From: an uncultured Lachnospiraceae bacterium
GTDB lineage: Bacteria; Bacillota; Clostridia; Lachnospirales; Lachnospiraceae
Length of the DNA stretch: 64,000 nt
Direction: 5' to 3'
Assembly: GCA_910578405.1 (NCBI GenBank)
Contig: CAJTQO010000001.1
Span: 80,020 to 144,019 of the forward strand
The stretch's first letter is position 1; the number at the start of each line of letters is the position of its first letter. The position numbers and the translations under genes were made by a program. Positions 42,430 to 51,787 of the stretch are shown here, piece by piece. The notes beneath the pieces are model-generated. The model was given only the letters and a program-made list of their open reading frames with translations, was not told the origin of the DNA and searched no databases.

Positions 42430-42565
42430 TATGCAAGATTTTCTGCTACAATATTTTTATTGGTTACAAAACTGGAAAAGAGTATCCGTTCCATCCAGCG
42501 CAAGTCTTTTCCCAAAGATAAGGCGGTGGTTTTGGGGATGCAAAATTGGAATAAGGAGAAAAGAA

Positions 42566-43946
42566 ATGGAAAAAGAAAACCGTAACGCTTTATTTGAAAC
42601 GACCCCGGTTCCCAAGGCGTTCCTAGCCCTGACGGTTCCGGTGGTTCTGTCTAAAATTGTCAGCCTTATATACAACATGGCGGACACGTTTTTCATCGCC
42701 CGCACTGGGAGCGCGGATTTGGTGGCGGGCGTATCAATCTGCGCCCCTGTTTTCCTGCTCATGATTTCATTGGGGGATTTGTTTGGTTTGGGCGGGAGCA
42801 GTGTCATGAGCCGTTTGTTCGGCCAGCAGAAGGATGAGGAGGGGAAACGGGTCAGCGGGTTCACTTTTTATGGGGCTATTGTTACCGGCATAATCGTTGC
42901 GGCTGTTATGTTGTTGTTCCAAACGCCCATCCTGCATCTGCTTGGTGCGCAGGGAGCTGTGTTTGAATATGCCAGTCAGTATTATTTTTGGATTGCGCTG
43001 GGGGCTCCGTTTATTATTGTATCGCTCATTCCAACGAACCAATTGCGTACGGAGGGGTTGGCGAATGCCGCTATGATTGGCAGTATGATTGGAAGCGTCG
43101 TCAATATTATTCTCGATCCGGTTTTTATTTTCGGGTTTGGCATGGGGGCCAGCGGCGCCGCTATTGCGACTGTCCTGGGCAATGTGGCTACGGATATCGC
43201 CCTTGCTGCCTGCATCCATAAAAAGAGCCGGAAACTGACCATTGACCCAAGGATGGCCAAAGTGGATTTGGCCACGGTTGCGGCAGTGTTGGCCATTGGC
43301 CTGCCTTCCAGCTTGAACAATCTAATGAACAGCTTGGGGACAGCGCTGCTGAACCGTAATTTAACGCCTTATGGAGCGGATAAAGTGGCGGCGATGGGTA
43401 TAGCAAGTAAAGTAAATATGCTGGTGGCTATGATAATGATAGCTTTTGCCTTCGGGGCGCAGGCTTTGATTGGCTACAATTACAGTTCCGGAAATAAGGA
43501 GCGGCTCCGTGAAGTGTTGAAATTTGATTTACTGGTGCAAATGGTTATAGCGCTTGTGGGAGGCGGCATACTGATGGCATCGGCGCCGTGGATGCTTCGG
43601 CTGTTTATGGATGATTCAGTGGTGGTGGAAGCGGGGACGCACATGCTGCGCAGGCTGTTGTTAGGGTTGCCTTTTATCGGAATTTTCCTAATATGCAGCA
43701 CAGTCAGTGTTTATGAGTACGGGAAAATCCCTGCCTACTTTGATTCTGTCTTTGAGCCGTCAGGGAATTGTCTTTGCCGTCGTGTTGTTTTTATTATCTG
43801 CCACGTTGGGGTATGCGGGCGTGATTGTGGCCCAGCCTGCCGCTGATTTTGCTTCCGCTATATTAGGCGTGCTTTTGTTACGGGCCAGTAAAATAGAGGG
43901 GATTGGAAAAGCCAGGGGAACAGGCGGATATGATGTTTCGAAATAG
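42566..43946 (+). pseudogene. MATE-family efflux transporter, frameshifted
   Basis: MATE proteins export drugs or toxic cations in exchange for Na+ or H+. The start ATG 42566 follows AAGGAGAAAAG, and the first frame gives about 380 residues of the 12-helix family (FETTPVPKAFLALTVPVVLSK, NMADTFFIARTGSADLVAG). Near 43705 the reading changes: the remaining family sequence FMSTGKSLPTLILSLSRQGIVF continues in the +1 frame to 43946. A single extra base within CAGTCAGTGTTTATG explains it. Without the shift the protein would be about 459 residues. The old frame runs on to 43846 as an unrelated tail. A sequencing error is possible. Confidence 0.8.
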
Positions 43947-43970
43947 GGAGTGTGTGAGTGAAAAGGAGGA

Positions 43971-44005
43971 AGCCCCTTGCCATGAAATGGCAGGGGGCTT
44001 GCCTT
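43971..44005 (+). terminator. Hairpin after the MATE gene
   Basis: AGCCCCTTGCCAT (43971-43983) pairs with ATGGCAGGGGGCT (43987-43999) with one wobble and a 3-base loop. The T-tract is weak (TGCCTTG). Confidence 0.55.
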
Positions 44006-44247
44006 GTATAGGGGAGATGCTGCAGGTGGAAATTTTGCACTGGCGGCACAGGGAAAAACAAAAATGGTAAAGGGCAGAAAGTTCATTGATTAATCAGAAG
44101 CGTTATGATAAGATGGCAGGGAAGATATGTTTGGGGAAGACTAAAGGAAGAGAATAAACGCAGGAAAGGCAAGTCACGGCAGGTATGTCGTGGCTTATCG
44201 TTGTGAGCGGGAGTTAAGGGATGGATTGGAGGACGGCATGATTCCAC

Positions 44248-44520
44248 AGAGGGAAAGCGGAAAGTGTGCCGAGGCGGAATTGGAAGCATGGGGAGAGGGG
44301 ATGCCGTAGAGGGAAAGCGGAAACCGTGCGGAGGCGGAACAGGAAGAAAGGGAGAGCGGATGCCCTAGAGGGAAAGCAGAAACCGTGCGGAGGCGGAACA
44401 GGAAGAAAGGGAGCGCGGATGGCGCAGAGGGAAAGCAGAAACCGTGCGGAGGCGGAACAGGAAGACGGGGAGAGCGGATGGTGCAGAGGGAAAGTGGAAA
44501 ATGTGCAAGGCAGAACTGAA
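44248..44520. repeat. 59-60-bp tandem repeat, five copies, upstream of pth
   Basis: AGAGGGAAAG begins copies at 44248, 44308, 44367, 44426 and 44485 (periods 60, 59, 59, 59). Typical unit contents are AAACCGTGCGGAGGCGGAAC and AGGAAGAAAGGGAG. The last copy decays into GCAGAACTGAAATAGGAGG, the pth ribosome binding site. The purine-rich strand is the coding strand. Periods are not multiples of three, so open frames crossing it are not credible. The remainder of the 43947-44534 gap holds no gene. Confidence 0.9.
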
Positions 44521-44534
44521 ATAGGAGGAAAGAG

Positions 44535-45131
44535 ATGTATATAATAGCAGGATTGGGGAATCCGGGGAAGGAATATGGGAATACCCGCCATAATGCAGGG
44601 TATGAGGCAGTGGATGCCTTGGCGGAGAAATACAATATCAGCGTTTTGGATTTGAAACATAAAGCGTTGATTGGGAAAGGGATGATTTGCGGACAGAAAG
44701 TGGCGTTGGTAAAGCCGTTGACTTTTATGAACCTGAGCGGGGAAAGCTTGCGGATGGCAGTGGATTACTATAAAGTGGACCCGGAGGAGGAACTGATTGT
44801 AATTTCCGATGACATCAGCCTGCCGCCCGGCCAACTTCGGGTAAGGAAGAAAGGGAGCGCAGGGGGGCATAACGGTCTGAAGAATATTATTAAAATGCTT
44901 GGAACGGAAAATTTCCAAAGAGTCCGCCTGGGGGTTGGGGAGAAGCCAAGGGGGTATGATTTGGTGGATTGGGTGCTGGGACATTATAATAAGGAAGAAA
45001 GAGCTGCGATGGATGCGGCTGTGGATAAAGCCGTGCAGGCAGTGGAGCTGATGTTAGAGCATGGGGCAGAGGCGGCAATGAATGAATTTAACCGTAAGGT
45101 GCAGAATAATGCCGATAGCGTACGCGGTTAG
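44535..45131 (+). CDS. pth: Peptidyl-tRNA hydrolase
   Basis: A 198-residue essential enzyme that releases tRNA from stalled peptidyl-tRNA. The family motifs GLGNPGKEYGNTRHNAGYE, PLTFMNLSGE, VISDDISLPPG and KKGSAGGHNGLKNI are present, including the catalytic histidine in TRHNAG. TAGGAGGAAAGAG precedes the ATG. It is followed by a gap with purine-rich repeats and then mfd, the common pth-mfd order. Confidence 0.95.
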   Translation: MYIIAGLGNPGKEYGNTRHNAGYEAVDALAEKYNISVLDLKHKALIGKGMICGQKVALVKPLTFMNLSGESLRMAVDYYKVDPEEELIVISDDISLPPGQLRVRKKGSAGGHNGLKNIIKMLGTENFQRVRLGVGEKPRGYDLVDWVLGHYNKEERAAMDAAVDKAVQAVELMLEHGAEAAMNEFNRKVQNNADSVRG

Positions 45132-45206
45132 AAGAGGGAACGTATAGGGAAGGGAAAATGCATAAGATGAGGGAAGGCGGGAGAGACAGATAAGGCACGG
45201 AAAACG

Positions 45207-45340
45207 GGAGAGGAGCCGGAAGTAAAGAAGAGGCGGGAAAGAGGAAAAGGAACAAGAAACGAAAGAGGAATTGGAAGCAAGGGAGAAGCGGGAAACGGGA
45301 AAGGAACAAGAAACGAAAGAGGAGCCGGAAGTAAGGGTGA
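45207..45340. repeat. 54-bp purine-rich tandem repeat upstream of mfd
   Basis: AAAGGAACAAGAAACGAAAG occurs at 45246 and again at 45300 (period 54). GGAGCCGGAAGTAA flanks at about 45208 and 45321. About 2.3 imperfect copies lie between pth and mfd. Confidence 0.8.
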
Positions 45341-45411
45341 AACAGGGATAGAGCAGGCAATAAGAACGAAATGGAAAATGGAAAGCAGACCAAGAAAGGC
45401 ATGGATATAAA

Positions 45412-48400
45412 ATGAGGACATTTACGGCCCCGTTGCATGAGCTGGGGGAGTTTGAGGAGATAGAACGTTATTTAAGAGAAATGGGAAGGGCTGTGGCGCT
45501 GACAGGCTGTGTGGATTCCCAGAAATTGCATATGATCTATGGCCTGAGCGACAGCCTGGGCTTTAAATATAAGATTATTGTAGCGGCCAGCGATTTGCGT
45601 GCAAGGGAAATCTTTGAGGATTACCAGCTTTATGACAGAAATGTGACATTATATCCGGCTAAAGATTTGATTTTTTACCAAGCGGATGTGCAGGGGAACC
45701 AGTTGGTTAAGGAGCGGATGAAAGCTCTGCGCAGAGTGATGGAGGGGCGGCCGCTGACGGTGGTGACGACTTTTGGAAGCCTGATGACGCCGCAAGTCCC
45801 ATTGGAAACGTTGAAGGAGAGAGTCATTGCCATTGGACAGCAGTCTTCCGTCCAGGAACAGGCGTTGGCGCAGCGTCTGGTGGAAATGGGATATGAGAGG
45901 AATTACCAGGTGGAGGCGCCAGGGCAGTTTAGTATCCGGGGCGGGATTGTGGATGTTTTTGATTTGACGGAAGAAAATCCTTACCGGATAGAACTATGGG
46001 GGGAAGAGGTAGAGTCCATCCGCAGCTTTGACATTTTGAGCCAGCGTTCCATTGAAAATTTGCAGTCCATCAGCATTTATCCGGCCACAGAGATGACGCT
46101 GACGGAGCGGGAATTCAAAAGGGGCATGGAAAGGATAGAGGCGGAAGCGAAAGCATGTGCAGACAAGTTCCGGGAAGCGAGGAAGACGCAGGAGGCGCAC
46201 CGTTTAACTTTGCAGGTTCAGGAGTTAAAAGAACAGGCGTCAGAATTGCGCACTTCGGTGAATCTGGAAAGCTATATCCGTTGTTTTTATACGGAACCTG
46301 TTTCCTTTTTGGAATTATTTGATAAAAACAAATGCGGCATTTTTATCGACGAGCCGGCCAGGGTAAAGGAACATGCCGATGCGGTGGAATTGGAGTTTCG
46401 GGAAAGCATGATGCATCGGCTGGAAAAAGGGTATGCGCTGCCGACACAAACAGATATTCTGTTTGGGACAGAGGAAGTGGCGGCGAAGATGGCAACAGGG
46501 CGGGTGGCAATGTTGTCTGCCATTGATTTGAAGAACACACTGTTGAAAGCAGGACGGAAATTTGATATTGGGGCGAAGAGCGTCGCTTCCTATAATAACA
46601 GCTTCGAAGCTTTGGTAAAAGATTTGAAGTATTATCGGAAGAACGGGTTCCGCGTGCTGCTTTTGTCCGGCTCCCGCACCAGGGCGAAACGGCTGGCGGA
46701 GGATTTGAGGGAAGAGGAGCTGACCAGTTTCTACAGCGAAGATCCGTTTAGGGAGATTCAGCCAGGGGAAATCATGACTTTTTATGGACATGCGCTGAAA
46801 GGATTTGAATATCCGCTCATTAAATTTGTGGTGATTTCGGAAAGCGATATTTTTGGCTCGGAAAAAAAGAAAAAGCGGAAGAAGAAAAAATATGAGGGAC
46901 AGAAAATCAATGCTTTTGCGGATTTAAAGGTCGGGGATTATGTGGTGCATGAAAGCCATGGGCTTGGCATTTACAAAGGGATTGAGAAGGTGGAGGTGGA
47001 GAAGGTTGTCAAAGACTATATTAAAATAGAGTACCGGGATGGCGGAAACCTTTACATTTTGGCTACCGGACTGGACGTGATTCAGAAGTATGCCTCAGCG
47101 GACGCCCATAAACCCAAACTGAACAAGTTGGGAACGACGGAGTGGAGCCGCACTAAGAGTAAGGTGAAGGGGGCGGTCAATGAAGTGGCCAAGGATTTGG
47201 TGGAGCTTTATGCCATCCGGCAGCAGCAGGAGGGGTATGTCTATGGGAAGGATACCATATGGCAGCAGGAGTTTGAGGAAATGTTTCCTTATGAGGAAAC
47301 GGAAGACCAGTTAGCGGCCATTGCCGATACCAAGGCGGATATGGAAAGCAGGAAAATCATGGACCGGCTTGTTTGCGGGGATGTGGGATACGGCAAGACG
47401 GAAATTGCCATCCGGGCTGCATTTAAGGCTGTGCAGGAAAGCAAACAGGTGGTCTATCTGGTGCCGACTACGATTTTAGCCCAGCAGCATTACAATACTT
47501 TTGTGCAAAGGATGAAAGATTTCCCTGTGCGTATCGACCTTATGTCCCGGTTCCGCACCCAGGCGGAAATACGCAAAACGGTGGAGGATTTGCATAAAGG
47601 GCTGGTGGATATTGTAATTGGGACGCACCGGGTATTGTCAAAGGATGTGGTTTTTAAAGACTTGGGGCTTTTGATTATTGATGAAGAACAACGTTTTGGG
47701 GTGACGCATAAAGAAAAAATCAAAAAGATGAAGGAAACGGTGGATGTGCTGACTCTGACCGCCACGCCAATCCCGCGTACCTTGCATATGAGCCTGATTG
47801 GCATTCGGGACATGAGCGTATTGGAAGAAGCGCCGGAAGACAGGCTGCCAATCCAGACTTATGTGCTGGAGTATAATGAGGAAATGGTGCGGGAGGCTAT
47901 TGTGAGGGAATTGTCCAGGGGAGGGCAAGTGTATTATGTCTATAACCGGGTGAATAATATTGCGGATGTGTCGGCGCGGGTGGCTGAACTGGCGCCGGAG
48001 GCCAATGTGGCGTTTGCCCACGGGCAGATGAAGGAGCAGGAACTGGAAAAAATCATGTATGAGTTTATTGATGGGGAGATTGACGTGTTGGTTTCCACGA
48101 CGATTATAGAAACCGGGCTGGATATCCCCAATGTAAATACGATGATTATTCATGATGCAGACAATATGGGACTGTCCCAGCTTTACCAGTTACGTGGGCG
48201 GGTAGGGCGTTCCAACCGCACGGCGTATGCGTTTCTCATGTACCGGAGGGATAAGATGTTAAAGGAAATTGCGGAGAAACGTTTGTCTGCCATCCGTGAA
48301 TTCACTGACCTTGGAAGCGGTTTTAAGATAGCTATGCGGGATTTGGAAATCCGCGGCGCGGGCAATCTGTTAGGCGCCAGGCAGCATGGCCATATGCAGG

Positions 48401-48939
48401 CGGTAGGGTATGACTTATACTGTAAAATGTTGAATGAAGCGGTGAAAGCATGGAAGGGCGTGCAGACAAAAGAGGATTATAACACCACTGTGGATTTGGA
48501 TGTGGACGCATTTATCCCACCTTCTTATATTGTGAATGAGTTCCAGAAGCTGGATATTTATAAGAGGATTGCCAGCATAGAGAGTCCGGCGGAAAGCGAG
48601 GATATGAAAGAAGAGCTGTTAGACCGTTTCGGGGAAATACCAAAGTCAGTGGACAACCTGCTGCGCATTGCCCTAATCCGTGTGCAGGCGCACAATCTGT
48701 ATATGTCGGAAATCCGGGGTAAAAATGAGGAAATCCGTTTCCAGATGAATGCAGACGCAAAGATACGGACAGAGGAAATCCCCGCGTTGTTAAAGAGGTA
48801 TCCAAGGCTGACTTTCCATACAAAAGGCGTGCCGATGTTTTTGTTCCGTTATAAGAAGTGCGGAATGGTGGAACGGGATGCGGAACGGCTGTTGGAAGCG
48901 ACGGAGGGACTGCTGGAGGCAATGATGCAGATGTTGTAA
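45412..48939 (+). CDS. mfd: Transcription-repair coupling factor
   Basis: The 1175-residue DNA translocase removes stalled RNA polymerase and recruits nucleotide-excision repair. The N-terminus holds UvrB-like domains. The RNA-polymerase interaction domain starts near residue 506 (KVGDYVVHESHGLGIYKGI). The motor has Walker A GDVGYGKTE near 656, DEEQRFG near 757 and helicase motifs TATPIPRTLHMS and QLRGRVGRSNR. The C-terminal TRCF domain includes VDAFIPPSYI. No good ribosome binding site is seen before the ATG; AAAGG is 15 bases away. Confidence 0.95.
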   Translation: MRTFTAPLHELGEFEEIERYLREMGRAVALTGCVDSQKLHMIYGLSDSLGFKYKIIVAASDLRAREIFEDYQLYDRNVTLYPAKDLIFYQADVQGNQLVKERMKALRRVMEGRPLTVVTTFGSLMTPQVPLETLKERVIAIGQQSSVQEQALAQRLVEMGYERNYQVEAPGQFSIRGGIVDVFDLTEENPYRIELWGEEVESIRSFDILSQRSIENLQSISIYPATEMTLTEREFKRGMERIEAEAKACADKFREARKTQEAHRLTLQVQELKEQASELRTSVNLESYIRCFYTEPVSFLELFDKNKCGIFIDEPARVKEHADAVELEFRESMMHRLEKGYALPTQTDILFGTEEVAAKMATGRVAMLSAIDLKNTLLKAGRKFDIGAKSVASYNNSFEALVKDLKYYRKNGFRVLLLSGSRTRAKRLAEDLREEELTSFYSEDPFREIQPGEIMTFYGHALKGFEYPLIKFVVISESDIFGSEKKKKRKKKKYEGQKINAFADLKVGDYVVHESHGLGIYKGIEKVEVEKVVKDYIKIEYRDGGNLYILATGLDVIQKYASADAHKPKLNKLGTTEWSRTKSKVKGAVNEVAKDLVELYAIRQQQEGYVYGKDTIWQQEFEEMFPYEETEDQLAAIADTKADMESRKIMDRLVCGDVGYGKTEIAIRAAFKAVQESKQVVYLVPTTILAQQHYNTFVQRMKDFPVRIDLMSRFRTQAEIRKTVEDLHKGLVDIVIGTHRVLSKDVVFKDLGLLIIDEEQRFGVTHKEKIKKMKETVDVLTLTATPIPRTLHMSLIGIRDMSVLEEAPEDRLPIQTYVLEYNEEMVREAIVRELSRGGQVYYVYNRVNNIADVSARVAELAPEANVAFAHGQMKEQELEKIMYEFIDGEIDVLVSTTIIETGLDIPNVNTMIIHDADNMGLSQLYQLRGRVGRSNRTAYAFLMYRRDKMLKEIAEKRLSAIREFTDLGSGFKIAMRDLEIRGAGNLLGARQHGHMQAVGYDLYCKMLNEAVKAWKGVQTKEDYNTTVDLDVDAFIPPSYIVNEFQKLDIYKRIASIESPAESEDMKEELLDRFGEIPKSVDNLLRIALIRVQAHNLYMSEIRGKNEEIRFQMNADAKIRTEEIPALLKRYPRLTFHTKGVPMFLFRYKKCGMVERDAERLLEATEGLLEAMMQML

Positions 48940-49044
48940 GCGGTAGGGGGAAGAAATGAGAAAGGCGCTGCGGGGACAAGCGCAGTGAGGCTGTCAGGAA
49001 CTGGAGGAAGCCACAAAGATATTACGGGAACGGAGGATTGGCTT

Positions 49045-50943
49045 ATGGCTGGGAAGCTTTCGAAATGGAAAAACGGGATACTGGCGGTCAGTCTGCTGCT
49101 GCTTGCGCTGTTTGTTGTGCAGGGGGTTTTGCGGGAGAGTAAGGAGGGGGAAGAAGACGCCGTGCCTTATACGCTTTGGTATAAACAAGGAGGCGTTGGG
49201 CAGCGGATTAGGGGATTTCGCCCGGAAGGAAAGGGCGGAACGGTTTATTTTTTCCTGCCCGGTTATATGCAGGTGGAGGACGTGAAAGTGGAAATGGGAC
49301 GTTCCCAGAGCCTGACCGTGGAAAAAATGGAGACAGAACCGGGAAAAGAAAAAACAGGAACGGAGAAAGAAGAACCGGAAACGCCAGGAACGGGGAAGGA
49401 AGAACCGGGAACGTGGGGAACGGAGAAGGCGGAACCGGGTGCGTTGGAAGAGGGGAGGGAAGCAGGGGAAATGCCGGCGGCAGATGGGGAAGGCCAGGAG
49501 CGTATCCTGAGAAACGGCGACACTCTGGAAGGGATTGTCCTTGGACAACAGTATCGGACGCGCTTCCGGTCGGCGGGAATGGAAAGGGAGTTTTTGGTGA
49601 TATTCCTGCAAGGGTCGGATATCCCGGCAGTGCGGCTGGCTACGGCTTCCGGCGCAATGGATTATATTTATGAAAAAAAGGGGAATGCGGAAAGCGGTTA
49701 TATACAGGCGCTGGATGCAACGGGACAGACGGATTGCCTGGCGAAGGCAGCCAGCATTTCCGGCAGGGGAAATACTTCCTGGGACGGGGAGAAGAAGCCT
49801 TTCTTGGTAAAACTGGATGAGGCGCAGGATTTGTTTGGCATGGGGGCGGCAAAGAACTGGGTATTATGCCCAAACTACTATGACGGAGCTTATATCAGGA
49901 ATCAGGCCGGGCTGGAACTGGCCCAGGCGGGCGGCATTGCATACAGCGCCCAGGCGCAGTTTGTGGATTTGTATATCAATGAGGAATACATGGGCCTGTA
50001 TCAATTGATGGAAAGAGTGGAGGCGGGGAAGAACCGGGTGGATATCGGAAAACGCTACTTGCTGGAAATTGATTATCAGGAGCGGGCAGAGGAAGAGGAG
50101 GCTTATATTACGCTGCCCAATGACCAGCCTGTGGTTATCCATGCGCCGGGGAAAAACAGGGATGTGGATGGCGTACAGCAGTTTTTTGACACATTCGCCA
50201 ACCGGATGGAAAGCGGGGATGTGCCGGTGGAAAATATGGATTTGGCCTCCTTTGCCAAAATGTTTGTGATGGAGGATATTTACCAGGATATGGATTTTGG
50301 ATACACCAGCCATTATATGTATCTGGATTTGGAAAAGGGAGTCCTGACGGACGGGCCGGTGTGGGATTTGGACAATACCATGGGCAGGGGCATTGTAAGG
50401 GAAGCGCAGCCGTTCTTTGTTCTTAATTATGACCAACAGTACAATAATTTAAGCCGCTGGTACGCCAGGCTGTTTGGGCTGGAGCAGTTCCGCAAAATGG
50501 CAGTGTCGGAGTATTGGGAAAACTTCCGTCCGTCGTTGGAAGCATTGGTAAAAGGCGGTGTGCGGAAACGGGTTGGAGCCATTGCAGAGTCCATTGCTAT
50601 GGATCAGCGGCGTTATACCGGGGAGCGGAGCGTTTTTATGAGCCAGGCGACCTTGGAGGAGCATGTGGAATATCTGGAAAACTATTTGGCGGATAAATTA
50701 AAGGAAATGGACGCCTGCTATACGGAATCTGTGGCGGAGAGCCGGATAGTGACGGAATTTCCTCCGTTGGAAAGTCAGCCGTTGGCTTTGGAAGAAGGGC
50801 AGGGGCAGGAGGAAAGCGGGAGAAGCGCATTAGAAATTCTTATGAAGTTCCGCTTCCCCTTTCTATTGCTTGTAATGGTCATTAGTGGTATGATATTATG
50901 GAAGCGGCAGACAGGATATGCAAAGAAAAAGCATTATCTTTGA
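49045..50943 (+). CDS. CotH-kinase-family protein, membrane anchored
   Basis: This 632-residue protein has an N-terminal signal/anchor helix (about 11-28) and a C-terminal membrane segment (about 605-622). Between them lies a CotH-type kinase region (about 200-520) with SGRGNTSWDGEKKPFLVK, NWVLCPNYYDGAYIRNQ, LYQLMERVEAGKNRVDIG and GPVWDLDNTMGRG. CotH proteins phosphorylate spore coat or surface proteins in Bacillus. A Glu/Pro/Gly-rich 30-bp repeat (49357-49446) forms a linker near residues 105-135. GGAGGA lies seven bases before 49045. The next two genes, a VTC-domain protein and a DUF4956 protein, form a recurring trio with CotH-family genes. Confidence 0.85.
   Translation: MAGKLSKWKNGILAVSLLLLALFVVQGVLRESKEGEEDAVPYTLWYKQGGVGQRIRGFRPEGKGGTVYFFLPGYMQVEDVKVEMGRSQSLTVEKMETEPGKEKTGTEKEEPETPGTGKEEPGTWGTEKAEPGALEEGREAGEMPAADGEGQERILRNGDTLEGIVLGQQYRTRFRSAGMEREFLVIFLQGSDIPAVRLATASGAMDYIYEKKGNAESGYIQALDATGQTDCLAKAASISGRGNTSWDGEKKPFLVKLDEAQDLFGMGAAKNWVLCPNYYDGAYIRNQAGLELAQAGGIAYSAQAQFVDLYINEEYMGLYQLMERVEAGKNRVDIGKRYLLEIDYQERAEEEEAYITLPNDQPVVIHAPGKNRDVDGVQQFFDTFANRMESGDVPVENMDLASFAKMFVMEDIYQDMDFGYTSHYMYLDLEKGVLTDGPVWDLDNTMGRGIVREAQPFFVLNYDQQYNNLSRWYARLFGLEQFRKMAVSEYWENFRPSLEALVKGGVRKRVGAIAESIAMDQRRYTGERSVFMSQATLEEHVEYLENYLADKLKEMDACYTESVAESRIVTEFPPLESQPLALEEGQGQEESGRSALEILMKFRFPFLLLVMVISGMILWKRQTGYAKKKHYL
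49357..49446. repeat. 30-bp coding tandem repeat in the CotH-like gene
   Basis: GGAACGG begins units at 49357, 49387 and 49417 (exact 30-bp period, three copies). They encode ten-residue units resembling GTEKEEPGTP. The frame is preserved. Confidence 0.8.
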
Positions 50944-51013
50944 TAATATTGCATTGCGGGATGTATGCAACAGCAGGAAGGAAATAAGGCGGCATAAGGA
51001 AGGGGCGGAGGGG

Positions 51014-51787
51014 ATGGCCGGTTGGTTTACAGACAAAGTGACGGAAGGCAGGGGACAGCCCCGGTACAGGCATGAATGGAAATTTTTGTGTACGCAGCCC
51101 CAGATTACGCTTTTGGAGAGCCAGTTGGGAAGCTTGATGGAAAAGGACAGGCATAGCGGCAGTGCAGGGTTTTATACGGTACGGAGCCTTTATTTTGATG
51201 ATTACGGCAACCATGCCATGAAACAAAAAGAGGACGGGCTGGACCATCGGAAGAAATACCGGATTCGTTCCTACCTCCAGGGGGAGGAGGGGCCTTTTCA
51301 TCTGGAAATAAAACATAGGGAAGGGGATAGGATCCGCAAGGAGAGCTGTTCCTTATCGGCGGAGGAGGTGCGGCAGGTTCTGGCAGGAGGCGCGTTGGAA
51401 TATGGGACAGGCGCCGCACAGTCGGATAGTGTCCGCAACAGGTTCCGGCTGGCTCAGGAAAGGGCGTTGCTTCGTCCGGCGGTGATTGTGGAATATGAAC
51501 GCATTCCTTATGTGTTTCCGGATGGGAATGTACGGATTACCATAGATAAGAATATATGCAGCGCACCGGAGACGGACAGGTTTCTGGAGCGGGATATTAT
51601 GGCAATCCCTATTTTGGAGAAGGGGCGTCATTTGCTGGAAATAAAATATGATGAATATTTGCCGGATGTTATCCGGCAGGCTATACAGACAGTAAGCTTG
51701 GAAAGGACATCCTTTTCCAAATATTATTTGTGCCGCCTGGCAGGCGGGCCTTTGAAAATGGGATGGGAAGAAGGAGCGGACGGATGA
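51014..51787 (+). CDS. VTC-domain protein
   Basis: The 257-residue protein resembles the VTC family, named for the catalytic part of yeast polyphosphate polymerase. It has the tunnel-fold pattern RYRHEWKFLC, VRSLYFDDYGNHAM, KYRIRSYLQGE, LEIKHREGDRIRKES and VEYERIPYV with basic residues that bind nucleotide triphosphate or polyphosphate. Activity in bacterial VTC proteins is not generally demonstrated. The start is 51014 after AGGAAGGGGCGGAG; the frame is open from 50918. It ends in an ATGA overlap with the next gene. Confidence 0.82.
   Translation: MAGWFTDKVTEGRGQPRYRHEWKFLCTQPQITLLESQLGSLMEKDRHSGSAGFYTVRSLYFDDYGNHAMKQKEDGLDHRKKYRIRSYLQGEEGPFHLEIKHREGDRIRKESCSLSAEEVRQVLAGGALEYGTGAAQSDSVRNRFRLAQERALLRPAVIVEYERIPYVFPDGNVRITIDKNICSAPETDRFLERDIMAIPILEKGRHLLEIKYDEYLPDVIRQAIQTVSLERTSFSKYYLCRLAGGPLKMGWEEGADG

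Noticed and set aside
44195..45438. Arg/Pro/Ser-rich or Phe/Leu/Pro-rich frames opposite and across the pth and mfd upstream repeats
   Set aside because: Low-complexity products of purine-rich repeats; no start sites and no protein-like composition.
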